A DNA stretch of 64,000 nucleotides from Aselliscus stoliczkanus (GCA_033961575.1 CM066728.1:111637852-111701851), one strand, 5' to 3'; positions 1 to 12,176 are shown, numbered from the stretch's first letter. A program made the numbers and translations. Notes: generated from the letters alone by a model not told the origin.

Positions 1-172
1 GACCAGTTGGCTCAGGTGCTTAGAGCGCAGGCTCGTAGCACCCAGGTTGCAGGTTCAATTCCCATGTGGGCCAGGGGGTTGTGCCCTCCACTACTGGACT
101 GGGGATAGCTATCTGACTTTGGAGATGATGGGTCCTGGAAAAACACACTGTTCCCCAATAAAATTGCTTTAA
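1..172 (+). repeat. tRNA-derived SINE (bat VES-like), probably 5' truncated by the window edge
   Basis: A polymerase III type A box is visible at about 8-25 (tggctcaggtgcttagag) and a B box at 52-62 (ggttcaattcc). The body ends with the tail wording atgggtcctgg ... acacactgttccccaataaaa that I know from tRNA-derived SINEs of rhinolophoid bats. A purine-rich tail follows. No upstream target-site duplication can be checked because the copy touches the window start. Family assignment is from memory. Confidence 0.8.
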
Positions 173-203
173 AAGGAGGGGGAGGAGGAGGAGGAGGAAA
201 TAA
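172..203. repeat. (GGA)n purine microsatellite in the SINE tail
   Basis: Repeated gga units directly after the SINE A-rich tail. It probably grew out of that tail. Confidence 0.8.
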
Positions 204-1654
204 TCATGGACCAGTGAAAGCCAAGTCTCTTCGAGTCACAACCACTGACCAAAAATCTGACTGCTGGTTGGCATTCCTTGCCAACTGCCCACTTCAGCAG
301 CAAATGGGCAAACAGAACATACCTGCATGAGAGCACACTGTGTTAGGCATCCTGGAATGGAGAACTCCCAGGTCAGATATGAAGGCTGGCTCCTTGCTGT
401 CCCTCCTACAAAACAGCTTTACCACTGAGCCATAGCAGCATCTTCACAAAAATGCACTGCCCTCCTGGGGGCAGAGGTCGATGCCATTGGAGCTCCCTGC
501 CCTACTGACCTCCGCCAGTGGAGCAGATGGTGCTATGAGCCCCGCACAATTTATTCTATCAGGCGTGTGGAAGCACATTTTTAAATGGACCAGCTCACAC
601 ACTGTCTGTGGGCTAAACACGGCCCATACACCCAGCTCTGTCAGAAGAGCTACACTCTGTCAACAACACAGCGGTTGTGTAAATGCCATTTTCTTGACAT
701 AAATAACAGAAACATATGGCCTGAGACAGGAAGTGGGGGCTACCTGGATAGATTGATATCCTGCTTGACAAGTGACGATATTTATGACATGATTCTGCCT
801 GACAGAGAAAGGGGAGGGGTGGCCAGCTAATGACTTTTTCATGAACTCTGACAACATACGCCAACACTGGGAACCTTCACTTTCGTGTTGATCCTATGTG
901 TCTGTTGCTAAACATGGTCATTATTGAAGGGAAAAAAATTCTCTTTTCCAAAGGCAAAAATGTGTGTCTCTGTACTAAAGCAACAGGCAGCACAAATCCT
1001 CCTACAGAGTGGGTTGTCAGTGTTACACCATCCTCACGCAAACTTCATCCAGGAAAAGTGCTCATTTCAACAACTCTTGCCATCCCCACATTTTGTTGTT
1101 GGGGTGAGTGTGTGCCTACATCACATTTCAAGTGAAAGAGTGTAGCTGTACCTATTGTACAGCTGGATGGAGTTAGTCGTATTCCTATACTGTCATGGAA
1201 CTACACGACAATCCACAAGCACCAACTGGAAACGTTTCTCTCACACGATGTGCTCAGCTCTGAGCTGTCCCTCTGACTCACATTGGACTGGGTGCCACAT
1301 GCTTTCGTCGTCTCATAAACAGACACTGTTTGCAACATGAACGCTTGTTCTGATGCCCAACCTTGAAGAGCAGTGTTGTTCTAACTGAGTGAATGCCACA
1401 AATATTTATTGCCTGCTTTACATGAAATTCTGCAAAACATTCTGAGCTTTGGGCATGCCATCAACTGTGGGCACATTAGACCTTTGTGAGTAACCCTAAC
1501 AGAGGGCGAATGTAACAGATACTCTGCTTCACTTCCTTTCTCTCCATGGGATCATTTCCATCAGCCTCAAAACATGCCACTCTCTTTATTCTAAAAAAGT
1601 CAAAATAAAACACATGAAACGAGTGAAGTGAGTCAGAAGATCCACACTTGCATT
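204..1654. other. Unique non-coding DNA
   Basis: Open frames here are below about 95 codons, overlap one another on both strands and have no recognisable motif. I see no repeat family or RNA gene. Confidence 0.5.
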
Positions 1655-1919
1655 TATGAGATGACTAGTCATGGGATGTAGCATACAGCATGGTGACATA
1701 GTTACTAATCCTGCAGTGCGTATTTGAAAGTTGTAAAGAGAGTTGATGCTAAAAGCTCTTCTTACAAAAAAATATACCATCACTATGTGTGGTGATGGAT
1801 GTTTACTAGATTTATTGCAGTGATCATTTTGCAATATATACAAATATTGAATCAGTATGTTGTGCACCTGAAGCTAATATAATGTTGTATGTCAATTACA
1901 CCTCAATAAAAATTTTTAA
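1655..1919 (+). mobile_element. LINE-1 3' end (3' UTR)
   Basis: The sequence matches the remembered mammalian L1 3' terminus: a stretch with ggtgatggatgtttactaga, then acaatatattcaatat-type text around 1830-1860, then caatta-cctcaataaaaa ending in an A-rich tail at about 1910. Only the 3' UTR is present, as is usual for a 5'-truncated L1 insertion. It inserted in the same orientation as, and directly before, a second L1 piece. Confidence 0.75.
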
Positions 1920-1924
1920 AAATT

Positions 1925-2640
1925 AAAAATCAGAACAAGAACAAAAAATTAGTTGTCCCGAGGACAACTAATAAAACAGATGATTTAACCCCTAACACAT
2001 TAATTGCATTAAATGTAAATGTTCTAAACACACCAATTAAAAGACACAGGTTGACAGAATGGGTTATAAAAAAAATAAAACAAAATAAAAAGACCCAATT
2101 ATATGTCTACAAGAAGCTCACTTGAATTATAACAATATAAGCAGGTTAAAAAAAAAAAGGACAAACAGACTTTGAAAAAAATAATCAAAAGAAATCAAAT
2201 GTGGGTAGCTATATTAATAATCAGATAAAATTGACTTCAGAGCAAGGAAAGTTAACAGCGCCAGAGAGGTAACTATTTATATAATGATAAAAGGGTCAAT
2301 CCATCAAGAAGACATAGCAATCTTAAATGTATGTGCTCCAAACAGCAGATCTATAAAATATGTGAACCAAAAACTAATAGAAATGGAAGGAGAAATATGT
2401 ATAGAAATTGAGAACAATTATAGTTAGAAAATTCAAGACCCCTACTTCAGCATTTGGTAAAACAACTAAAAAAAACAATTGATATGGAAGTCAGGAGGAA
2501 TATAGAATAACCCAACAACATCATCAACCAACAGAATCCAGTTAACATTTATAGAACACTCCATCCAGCAACAGCCAAATATACGTTTTTTTCAAGTGCC
2601 CACAGAGCTTATGCTAATATGGACCATATTGTCTTAGGAT
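1925..2640 (+). pseudogene. LINE-1 ORF2 remnant, endonuclease part
   Basis: Decayed L1 ORF2. Landmarks are the text around 2035-2060 (caccaattaaaagacacagg), 2290-2345 (gggtcaatccatcaagaaga) and 2555-2640 (aacactccatccagcaacag ... gaccatattgtcttagga). These correspond to the apurinic endonuclease part of ORF2, whose protein nicks target DNA for retrotransposition. The frame is broken many times and there is no usable start. At about 2640 the sequence jumps straight to the far 3' part of ORF2, so the reverse transcriptase core is missing. Either one L1 has an internal deletion or two pieces abut. An old L1M-type family is likely; the subfamily cannot be named by eye. Confidence 0.75.
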
Positions 2641-3356
2641 AGCTACTATTCAAAAACAGGCAATAAGAAATGTTGGTGAGGATGTGGAGAAATCAGAACC
2701 TTGTGTACTGTTGGTGGGGATGTAAAATGGCCAAAATGACTCCACCGCTGTGGAAAACAGTATGGAAGCTCCTCAAAAAATTAAAAATAGAAATACCACA
2801 TGATCTGGCAACACCACTTGGCCTCTCAAAAAGATATTTTTCCACCTATGTTCATAGCAGCAGCATCCACAATACCCAAAAGATGGAAACAACCCACATG
2901 TCCATCAACAGAGGAAAAGGGCACACAAAGTGTGGTGTACACACATGCAACGGACTGCGTCAGCCTTCAAAAGGAACGAAGTTCTGATGCAGGCGACAAC
3001 ACAAATGTCCCTTGAGGACCCTATCCTGAGTGAAATAAGCCAGTCACAAGAAGACACACACTGTATGAGGACCTAGAGTCCTCACATTCATAGAGACAGA
3101 AAGTAGAATGGTGAGTGCTGGGGCTTTGGGGGAGGTGGATGGGGTAATGAATGTTTAATTGGGACAGAGTTTCAATTGTATAAGGTAAAAAAATAGCTCT
3201 GGAGACGGAGGTGGTGATGGTTGCGTGACAATGTGTATAGACTTAATACTACTAATCTGTACACTCACAAATGGTTAGAATGGCAAACTATAGGTCATGT
3301 GTATTGTGCCACAATTAAAAATAATAGTAATAATAAAAATGTCAAGGTTATGAAAA
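2641..3356 (+). mobile_element. LINE-1 ORF2 C-terminal end and 3' UTR
   Basis: Well-known L1M wording is seen: gttggtgaggatgtggagaa at about 2673, cagtatggaagctcctcaaa at about 2757, ttcatagcagcagcatccac at about 2850, gaaataagccagtcacaaga at about 3030 and a 3' UTR with ggtggtgatggttgcgtgac near 3212. It ends in an A-rich tract near 3350. A 105-codon frame at 2670-2987 is just the best-preserved ORF2 stretch. The element is dead. Confidence 0.8.
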
Positions 3357-3689
3357 AAAATAAGGTCATGAGAGATGGAAATGGTGTTGAAAGTGGTGAG
3401 AAATTGACTCATGGTATATTCACATAATCCAATTACAATCCCCAAACGAGATGTTTGTAGAGTAACACTCACTCAAACCCGTGAAGGTCCTTATGTGTTC
3501 TTTACCCACAAAAATCTGAAGAAATCCTTTGATCGGTGTTTCAGGCAGTAACTTAATATTGATTTTCCTAGTTGCCTCTGTTTAAAATATAACATAAGTA
3601 AATGAAGTACCTCCAGTGGCATTTGAAATAGTCTTTATCCTTTGGAGTAGAAAGAGCACTTTAAAACCATTAGCAGAGCTGGCTGGTGC
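3357..3689. other. Unique non-coding DNA
   Basis: No motif or repeat recognised between the L1 tail and the CpG-rich patch. Confidence 0.4.
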
Positions 3690-4270
3690 TCCTTGGGTGG
3701 CCTGGGTGTGGCCTCGGGTGTCTAATGGCCTTGTGGTTTGCCAGGTAAACAGTCCACCGGGTGTGTGCCGGGCCCGGGCTGGGGAAATGGACAAGGGCAT
3801 GCGCAGCCCCTGCACACGCGCGGACGGCCACAGGGAAGCGCCCCTGAGGTGTGCCGGGCACCTTCAGCCCTGCAGCTGCAGCTTGGAGAAGCGCTGGGCC
3901 GCGCGTCTCCGGGTCTGAGGATGAGAAAGGACTAAGGCCGCCTGAGGAAGCGGCTGTGCTTCCCCACCTGTCACTGCGGGTCGGGGGTGTTGACCGGAGG
4001 GCCAGGCCCTTCCAAATGGACTGGAAAGGCCCCGGGCGCACTCCACTTCCCCTCTCCGGAGCGGCGCGGGGCAGACAATATGGCCTTCTCTGCGCAATGC
4101 CCTGGGGGCTGATCCGTGTCAGGTTATGTTGTCTTTTCATGGCAGACACTTCAATGCCGGGTTTGTGCGCAGCTGTGGCAGCACGAGAGCGCTAGCCCAG
4201 TAGTGGGGCCCCGGGGGCCCCCCATTTATCACGCGGTCCTGACAGGGGCCCCTGCCCCGCAGAACCACCC
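3690..4270. promoter_or_regulatory. GC- and CpG-rich patch (weak CpG-island candidate)
   Basis: CpG dinucleotides are clearly denser here than in the flanks, for example gcatgcgcagcccctgcacacgcgcggacgg around 3795-3826 and gagcggcgcggggcag near 4058. The longer overlapping open frames on both strands (up to 159 codons) follow from few stop codons in GC-rich DNA. There is no TATA box or splice-flanked exon I can defend. It could be an enhancer, a CpG island of an unseen transcript, or a GC-rich isochore fragment. Confidence 0.35.
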
Positions 4271-6399
4271 GGCTCTCCTCCAGGGCCTCTCCGGTATTAT
4301 TTTAAAGTATCTCCTTAGCCGCCTTCCTTTCCAAACAAGTGTGGTTCTCCCCAACATCCTAAAAGTCATCTCGGGTCATCAGAGTGGGCACAGCAGTAAG
4401 AGAACAGTTTCAGGAGTTCCGGGGACATCTCAAATACACCGTCAGCTTGGAAATAACACGTCCTTACAAGTACAACAGGACTACCGCCTCTGAAAGGATC
4501 ATGGCCCATTCAGGATATGAGCTTCCAAGCTGTTAAATTTAGAAGCATTCAAATACACCAGCAAGAAAAACATAAGGTAGAAGCCCTACTATTTAGCAGG
4601 AGTTCAGCACAGAAAATCCAAAAGGATGACCATTATAAAGTGTGTGTATGTGTGTGTGTACGTTGGTGTAGGTGACAGGGACACAGGTAGTGAACCTGAA
4701 ACAGGCTGAGGATGACAATTCCACATCAGTGCACCTCATCCAGGAATTTTGTCCTCCCAAGGACACTAGACCAGGTCTGGAGACAGTTCTGGTTGTCACA
4801 CCTGGGGGTAGGGAGTGCTCCGGGCATCTGGTGAGCGGGGGTCAGAGTGGGCAGACCGGCCCCCAGGACAATAACCAAGCCCGACGTAAGTAGCTCCGAC
4901 ACTGACAAGTCTGCCCTCAATGGATTCTGAGAGATTTGAGCGTAAGCAGCAGTGAGCCTGGCCACTGGGTTGATCTCTTTCATATTCAACCACAATTCAT
5001 AACAAAACTTCAGTGTGTTTTTTTTCAATTTGCTTACCAGGAAAGTAGTAAAACTCAAGAAGGGAAGAGCTCCTTGAAACTTCTCACAGTGGTCGAACAA
5101 ACAAGCCCAATTTAAGCGCCGTTGCAGAGGGCCTGTCGTAGTCTATGCACCCAGCACGTTTCAGACGCGGCTCAGTCTGGGCCCAGGCCCTGGGCACCAG
5201 CTCCAGGAAAGGCGGAACGGGACAGGACCGTCACACAAATGCAGCAACACAACTGTGCACAGCCCGTCACGAAGGTGTGAGGAAGCGGAGGCCTCCCCTG
5301 GGCTGGGCTGTGAGGGCTGATATTCAACCTGAGACTTGCAGATGAGAAGCAGCCCTGGGAAGTAAGGGTGGCCGCCCGGGAGAGAGGAAGGCCTGCGCAA
5401 AGACCCGGGGCAGACGGGCACACATGCCCTGCTTCCCTGCAAAGACCCACCTCCCTAAAATGCATATAAACATATTAAATGCACACGCATATTTAAATGT
5501 GTTCATGGAATGAACACTAACAAGCATCATCTGTGCCCAGACAATGTTCGGAGAGGAGTACAGCGGGGAGAGACACCGGCCCTGCCCCGCCTGCATGGAG
5601 CTCACATCAGATGGCAAGGCAGGAAACACTTGGAAACAAATCTAACGCCTTCAGTCAGAAAGCTCTCTGACGTCAGTTCCAAGCAAAGCGTGGTCTGTGC
5701 TGAGCTCCGAAGGATGTGCCCAGGCCTGGGTGGGGGCACTCTGCAGGTGTTCCGTGTTGTTTAGCTTGCTGGGAAGAACAGGGGAGCCGGCCGATGCTTT
5801 CCTGTCTTCTGGACAGACTTACAGATGATGCTCCAGCTTTCCCAGTTCATGGCCACTTCCAGCCGATGGGTCAGGACAAACTTCCAGAAAACCTTGCTGG
5901 GCCCTGAGCTGTCAGTCAGCATTGATGACTTGGCATCAGGTATAGATAGCCGTTAGGTCAGACAACCGTGCATTCGGGGAAGTGGCCATGGCTGGTTTAG
6001 GGACCAGTCAAGGTCATCTAGGACTTGCCCTGCAGCCGGTTGGACTGAGGTTGGGGGTCCTAGTCTCCTGCTGCCACCACCCTGTCTGCAGCTGATTGGA
6101 AAGCCGGCTGTTCTGACTCCATGGGGTCCCCGAAAATAGGTTTCTGCAGGCAAAGCAGGAGGAATTCCTATCGGAATTGATTTTCTGCCAGTCCTCTCCC
6201 ACTTGAGCATGGCCTGTCCTGTTTGAGGACATGCAGCCCGCTCACAGAATGCCAAGTGCTATTTATAGAACTAAGTGGATCTTGTTGGTCAGCTTCTAAA
6301 GTCTAAGTAAAAAACCTTTTACTTGAGTTTGAATTTTGCTAAATTTTGGAGTGTTTTGAAAGTCTTTTTGAAAACTATTCAGCTTCAAAAACCAACTAG
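4271..6399. other. Unique non-coding DNA with a short TG run
   Basis: A short (TG)n run lies at 4638-4660. Otherwise there are only short overlapping frames without motifs. No gene or repeat family recognised. Confidence 0.45.
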
Positions 6400-6600
6400 A
6401 TAGGCATGGAGATTTTTTTTTTAATCAACAACATTAAGCTATATAATTGTGCCCATTTTAAGGGCACAATTCGATGAGTTTTTGCAAATTTCTACACCCA
6501 GGTACCTACAGTCACGATTTAGAAGATCTCATCCCCCCAAAATCCCCTGTGTCCCATTCAATCAACTTGTGTCCCACCCCCAGGTAATTTTTAAAATACA
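6400..6600 (+). repeat. Old L1-3'UTR-like repeat fragment
   Basis: The run tattttaagggcacaattcgatgagttttt... followed by cccccaaaatcccctgtgtc resembles ancient L1M 3' UTR wording (text about a tail that lacks coding content). Divergence is high and family assignment is uncertain. Confidence 0.4.
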
Positions 6601-7146
6601 TAAATATACAAACATCATTAAAAGTCTTATGGTTAGAGCTTGTAGGTTCCATTTTGTACCTTTTCAAACAATGTATGTTGAGTTTCAAAAACTTGGTCAT
6701 CATGTAGAAAGGCAACAAAATACACTAGTTTCTGAGATCTGTGTGACCTTGGTGAGGGTAAACGAGACGAAAGCTGAACAAGGACCACTCAGTGAAAGCT
6801 CGCCACCTTGTTGCTATTCCATTGTCCTGGACGGCTAATCGAGCTGATTTTATTAGGCCCTAGATCCGCCAAAGCTAGTACCTTGTAGATTTGTTAATAT
6901 CTTGATGATATGCATTTCATCACCTTAAAAAATGGAAAACCTTTTCTAAAAGTTACAGACATAACCTTTTAAAATACCTCCAGAAAAGTGAATGACAGGT
7001 TAAAATCTGATGGGCTAATGGTGTATTTTGAATGAAAGATCAAGTAGAAAAGCTAAAATACGGGAAGCTGACCTTAGGAGGGGGAAGACGTTGGCCGCCT
7101 GATGACCTGTCCCTCTGGTGGCTGCCACACTCCTTCTGAAGGAGTT
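6601..7146. other. Unique non-coding DNA
   Basis: No repeat or gene recognised. A 129-codon frame over 6449-6838 has no family signature and overlaps the old repeat. Confidence 0.45.
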
Positions 7147-7269
7147 ATATAATGTTGCTCCTATGGGCCAGCTGATTTGCATAGCATTGGATAAGTTGGT
7201 GATATATTTTCATAAATCAACTGATCCAATGCTATGCAAATCAGCTGGCCCTGAGAAGTAACATCATAT
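7147..7269. repeat. 123-bp near-perfect inverted repeat (hairpin)
   Basis: Bases pair across a fixed centre (positions i and 14416-i) with no insertion or deletion. 7165-7192 pairs perfectly with 7224-7251 over 28 bases. Pairing continues inward to 7200/7216 with one A-G mismatch and one G-T wobble, and outward to 7147/7269 with four mismatches and one wobble. The loop is about 15 bases, 7201-7215. Each arm carries an octamer motif (atttgcat / atgcaaat). It could be a palindromic MITE, an ancient conserved hairpin element or a small-RNA precursor. Confidence 0.9.
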
Positions 7270-9216
7270 GTTTCTTATACATAACAGACATACTACGCAT
7301 TACCCACAGAACAGGACTTACAGAATATATTTACATAAATAAGCAGCACCATGGAAGGAAATGCCACAGCATCGTGGTGAGGACAAGGCACGAGTCTGGT
7401 CCCCGCTGGTGATGACTGAACGCTGTCCATCTATTGAGCCCCAGCTCCTGTAAGCCAGTGAGCGGTGGGGCAGCAGCCGAAGAGTCCACCCTCTGCTTCC
7501 TGTTCCCAACACACCTGTGGCCACCCTGACAAGCAGCCAGCCTGCCAGCCCCTGACCAGAGGCTGTCAGGGCCTTCATGAAATCTGCACTCATTGCCATG
7601 ATGTTAGTGCCAACTGGTGTCCCGAGTCCTCTCCTGCACGCTGGGACGGAAGTTAGATGTCGGGGCGGAGGGCGGGGGTCTCATTTTAATGAGCCGAAAT
7701 TGCTGACAACCTGGAATTACTTCCCGCCATTAATGAAGTGTGAGTATCCAGGAAGCAGCAAGTCGTGGCCCGAGTGTGGGACTGTAGTTTCCTTTATACC
7801 TGCTCTTGAGGAACGCAGAATCACAGACAGGACTTTGCAAAGTGCTCCTTAGTCACGATGGCCAGAAACTTACACCAAGTTGACAGTAGCACAGAGTATA
7901 ATCCAGGTCACCCTGAGGAAAATCAATTAAATGGAGATTTAAGAGGCTGTGTGTAATTGAGCCGACAGTCACAAGACCACACCAGCTTAAGGAGACTGAC
8001 ATTTTGGTTCAAAGGAGGTCACATCCAGCAAGGATGACCACGCTGGCCTCTTCTCGTTTTGAAAAAATAAAGAAACTGGCTCCGTTCTTGGTGCAAGAGG
8101 CAAGAAAAGTGGAGGCAATTTCACTTGTGTGCACAGAGGCCGCTGGGCTCTCCTGTCTGGGGACCGCTCCCTAGAAGCACCGCCCCTCGCCCCACACCCC
8201 GTGCCTGGGCTGGCAAGCACGAAGAACATGGGAGCAATCCGGCCTGTGCACGGCTTCCCTCTGAGGGCGCAGTACTGTCCCATGTCACCAAGTAAGGCCC
8301 TGCATCAGCAGCACTTGGAAAGCAAGGGAAGAGGGCTTAATGGCTGGACAGCAGTCCCGGCAAGCACTGGACTCCGAGCTGTAGCAAATGACAAGAAGAC
8401 AGTTCTGCCTCCTTATGACTTTCTCAGGCTTAGGACTTATCCAGAATCCCCGGACACGGGTGGGAGAGAAGCCCCGGTGAAAGGAACACCTGTGCGGTGT
8501 CAACTACCCCTTAGTCTCTTTCCAAGACCAGTTTTGGGATCCCATTTGATGACACATGAAACCGTTAAGTAGCCGCCAAAACAGCGTGACTTGGTAGCAA
8601 AGCTTTTCCCGTGGGAACACTGAACTTCCAGTGTCAACATGGGCCACCAAACATGTGACAGGCTGAGCCACCAACATTTTAATGGCTCCCTAGAATTAGT
8701 GTACCCTGTTTCCAAGCGTCAATATGGGACAGGGACCTGTGTGTATCCGAGACGAGCTGTAAAAGCTCAGAGGCCCCTTACTTTAATGACACGTGATTCA
8801 CAGAGCAATCTTAGTCCGCTGGGGGCTAAATAACTTTCAGGACTCTGCAAGGCCGTGACAGACACTGGCACACCAGGTCCGTGTCCGCCAGCTGCCCCTC
8901 CCCGGACCCCACACACCAGCAGAAGGCCACCCAGGTAAGCCACAACCTGGGCTGCCAGCTCCATCGAAATGGAGGGGATCCCTATGCCATCTGACAGGTT
9001 TGTGAAAACTTCCCAGAATGCAGTTCTGAGTGATAAAGGGGTAGAAAATATGAAAGCTTATTCTGATGATACTTCCAGGCTAACCAAAGGAGAGATTAAC
9101 GGGGATGAAAGTTGCTGCTCCTATTTTGAAATGGTTAATCAGGGCCTGAATTACAGCCATGCAGGAGGAGCACTCCTTACTTTGGCAAGGCCATGGTTAC
9201 ACAGAAAACAACCCAC
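7270..9216. other. Unique non-coding DNA
   Basis: Several mid-size frames (up to 147 codons at 8129-8572) overlap on both strands with no domain or signal I recognise. No repeat family seen. Confidence 0.45.
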
Positions 9217-9352
9217 ACGCACTTGCACACACACATACACACACACACACACACACGCTCACACAGACACACACATGCTCACACACGTGCACACATGCAC
9301 ACAGGCACACACATGCACACATACACGCACACACACGCACACAGTGCTCACA
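9217..9352. repeat. (CA)n-rich compound microsatellite
   Basis: Acacac, gcacac and tacaca units run for about 135 bases. The His/Thr-rich and Cys/Val-rich frames read through it on the two strands are translations of the repeat, not genes. Confidence 0.95.
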
Positions 9353-10381
9353 CATAATCCTCCCCCTGCTTCCAGGGCAGGGGTGAGACTGTGCATCCGT
9401 ATCATGGCACATTGTCCTCGGAAGACCTTCTTGCCCCTGTACATGCTCCATGGTCATGTGTTCAGCAGAAGTGAGAGCCTCAGAGGCCAGAAAATCCCGC
9501 CTGAGAGGAGAAACTGAGTGTCCATTGGAAGCTGCCCATATTCCACAGGCCACTGCCATTGGTTCTGTGGGGCAGAAGTTTCCTCTGACACAGCCTTTCA
9601 GCTGACTTGCCCGAAGTGGGGCTCGGCGGGCTCTCTCAGGAGGCGTCCGCGTCGGGCAGAGTGCGGCCTTGGCTGGTCCTCGGGCCCTGTCCGGCCCGGC
9701 TTGAGCTCCCTGGTTGGTTGAACTTGTTGGGGGCCTGCAGCACTCTACACTGTGCCCTCACAGGCTGTATCAGTGACATCCAACATCCTGGTTCCAGAAT
9801 TCCAGTTTCTGGCCGGGCCAGTGGCTGAACATAACATGCAGTGGTAACAAGGCATGAGGGGTGGGCGTGTCCGGCGGGAGGCTAAGCTGGGGCTTCAGCA
9901 GCAGCTTCAGGGCACTGGCGCTCTCCAGAACCGCAGGCGTGCAGCGCTTGTCAGGGGGAGGGCCATCGCTGTCATCAGATTCCCAAGTGGCCCGTCCTCT
10001 TGGCAGGCGCAGCGTAACTAAGGCCTTCTCCGCACTGCTCACTCCTGTTTGCCGCCCACATATGTCTGATGGGGCCACTCCCTCCCCATTAACGGAAAGT
10101 GGACCCTTGGCTATGACCCAGATCTCTTAGTCCAACTGCCCACTTCCAGCCTCAAGTTCTGCTGCTCCCCGGGAGTACTCACTGGCCAGGAGACATCAGA
10201 GTGTCTGTCTCGTCCCTCCACGGCCATTTCCTTCACCGCCACTCCTTGCCTCATGGGCGGGTCTGCCAAACCCCGCTCACCTGTCAAGACTCATCTAACA
10301 TGTAGCCTCTCCATTAGTCTTCCTCTGTGTTTCATTAGCATTTCCATAGCTTCTAACTACTTCTAATTTACCATCAAGCAC
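9353..10381. other. Unique non-coding DNA
   Basis: No gene or repeat recognised. Confidence 0.4.
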
Positions 10382-10547
10382 ATAGCTGCAGTTTCTGTTT
10401 GTTTGTTTGTTTGTTTGTTTGTTTGTTTGTTTGTTTTGAGGGCAGTGTCACTGGCCCTCATATGTGGGACCCAAACTGAGGCCGCTGGCTTCCCAAGCCA
10501 GTGCTTAACCACCGTGCCATTTGGCCGGCCCTATAGCTGCAATTTCT
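10382..10547 (-). mobile_element. Minus-strand GGCCGGCC-type tRNA SINE with target-site duplication
   Basis: The copy reads on the minus strand from ggccggcc (plus 10523-10530) through an A-box-like tggcacggtggttaagca to ...gtgacactgccctc, then an (AAAC)n tail seen on the plus strand as (GTTT)n at 10399-10437. The flanks carry a 15-bp duplication with one mismatch: atagctgcagtttct at 10382-10396 and atagctgcaatttct at 10533-10547. This is the hallmark of L1-driven insertion. Confidence 0.85.
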
Positions 10548-10585
10548 TGATTATTCTCTGTATTAGTCCAGAAAAAAAGAGAAAC

Positions 10586-10668
10586 AGATAAGAGATAGAT
10601 GCATGATGATGGTACTTAGATAGACAGATGGTAGATAGATAGATGATAGATAGATAGATAGATAGATA
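10586..10668. repeat. (GATA)n microsatellite
   Basis: Imperfect then perfect gata units. Confidence 0.9.
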
Positions 10669-11589
10669 ATTTATCATTAGCTAAAATACTCTGGAATGTC
10701 CATGTGTCTGGGGTCCCACTTCCAACACAGTGCACAGCAAATGTTTCCCTGAGTTCTATTCCCAGAAGCCTCTAAAGCAAAGAAGTCACACACGGTGTTT
10801 TTACTATTAAGAGAAAGACAAACTGTAGCTGAAAGCAATTAACTTGGAGGTGGAGGGAGACTCTACAGTGTGTCCTTGGCAAGTATGAGTGCCGGACGCA
10901 GACCCCCAAGCAGCTGTCAGCAAACAGGGCTGCTCCCTGCCAGTGATGGAAGGCTCCAGGTTATAGTTCTCTCCACCTGTCTCAGGAAAACAAACACCAC
11001 AGTGCAGATTCCAGCATCTAACTTGATATGTGTTCTAGTATATGTGGAGAGACTCATGCTCTTTCAGAAAGTTTAAATCACCCACAAACATGAGGTTCAA
11101 CATTGTTACCAACTTCTGGAAATATTGCACATGAGGCTGTCTAATGGACAACTATGGAATATTGTACCCAACAAACAAATAAAACAAATAATTAAATAGA
11201 TACAGTTTAAAATATATATTGCTTATACAAATAACCTAAGTATACGTATAAATAAATGAAAATGAAATAAATTATGTCTATTGCTATTTCACGCCAACAA
11301 GCACAGAGACAAAGAGACTTTACATGGGGACTCTCAAAATAGCATTGTCCTGAAAGCATTTTATCATTACCTTTTATGTCTTATATTATTATACTATCCA
11401 CAAGATCTACATCAAAGAACAGTTTTCCAGACTTCACTTTGTGAGTATAACAAAGAACATCACTTATTCTAAAAATTAGTTCTAGTAGGAAATATCAGAA
11501 TCTGAATTCCTACATAAATGTTTACAATTAATATATTATTTAAATATCTACATGGTGTGATTTTAAAAAGTACAGTGAATGTTTAAATT
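10669..11589. other. AT-rich unique non-coding DNA
   Basis: AT-rich from about 11090. No gene or repeat family recognised. Confidence 0.4.
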
Positions 11590-12060
11590 TTAAAAAGTGT
11601 ATTACAGTAAAAGACACATTGCCTTTAATTCCCCTCAAAATACTCCCCCTCTTTTCCAACACACTTATTGTTCTTGCCACTTTCTGAAGTGGTTCTGGAA
11701 GTCCTCTTTTGTGAGTGTCTTTATTTGCGCTGTTGTGGCTGCCTCGATGTTCTGAATCAATTCAAAACGTTTACCTTTCATGGCCATTTTGACTTTGGGG
11801 AAGAGCCAGAAGTCACACGGTGTCAGATCCAGTGAATAAGGTGGATGAGGACACACCACAATGTTTTTATTAGACAGAAATTGCCGTATACCAGAAGTGA
11901 TGTGTGACACGGAGCATGGTCATGATGGAGAAGGATTTACGGCACACTTTAAAACACACCTTCTCTCAACTGTAGCTTACATCAGATTGACTGCACTGAA
12001 CATGTTGAAACTTGTCACGCACTGTTACTAAGCTTCATGGCGCCCCTTCCTGTATTGAAG
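11590..12060 (-). pseudogene. Mariner-type transposase fossil, C-terminal part
   Basis: Minus strand 11910-11665 encodes the C-terminal catalytic end of a Tc1/mariner transposase, an enzyme that cuts and pastes the element at TA sites through a DD34D active site. The diagnostic motif HPPYSLDLTPCDFWLFPK holds the third catalytic aspartate (CDF). It is followed by the usual basic stretch and KEDFQNHFRKW near the end. The preceding HHDHAPCHTS-like motif, with the second aspartate, lies upstream in another frame at about 11930-11900, so there is a frameshift. A stop comes soon after WQEQ. The N-terminal DNA-binding half is not recognisable, so the copy is internally deleted. Clear terminal inverted repeats were not found by eye, so the borders are approximate. 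Confidence 0.8.
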
Positions 12061-12174
12061 ACCCCTGCCTTTCCATCGGATGGCACTCGGCAGATTCACA
12101 GTATCTTTTGGATCACACATAGTATGTATGCATATAAATACACACATCAACATCATAGTTAGATATCTATTTGC

Positions 12175-12176
<2 letters not shown>

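Noticed and set aside
8969..9559. 182- and 120-codon frames with His/Thr or Cys/Val repeats
   Set aside because: They are read through a CA microsatellite.
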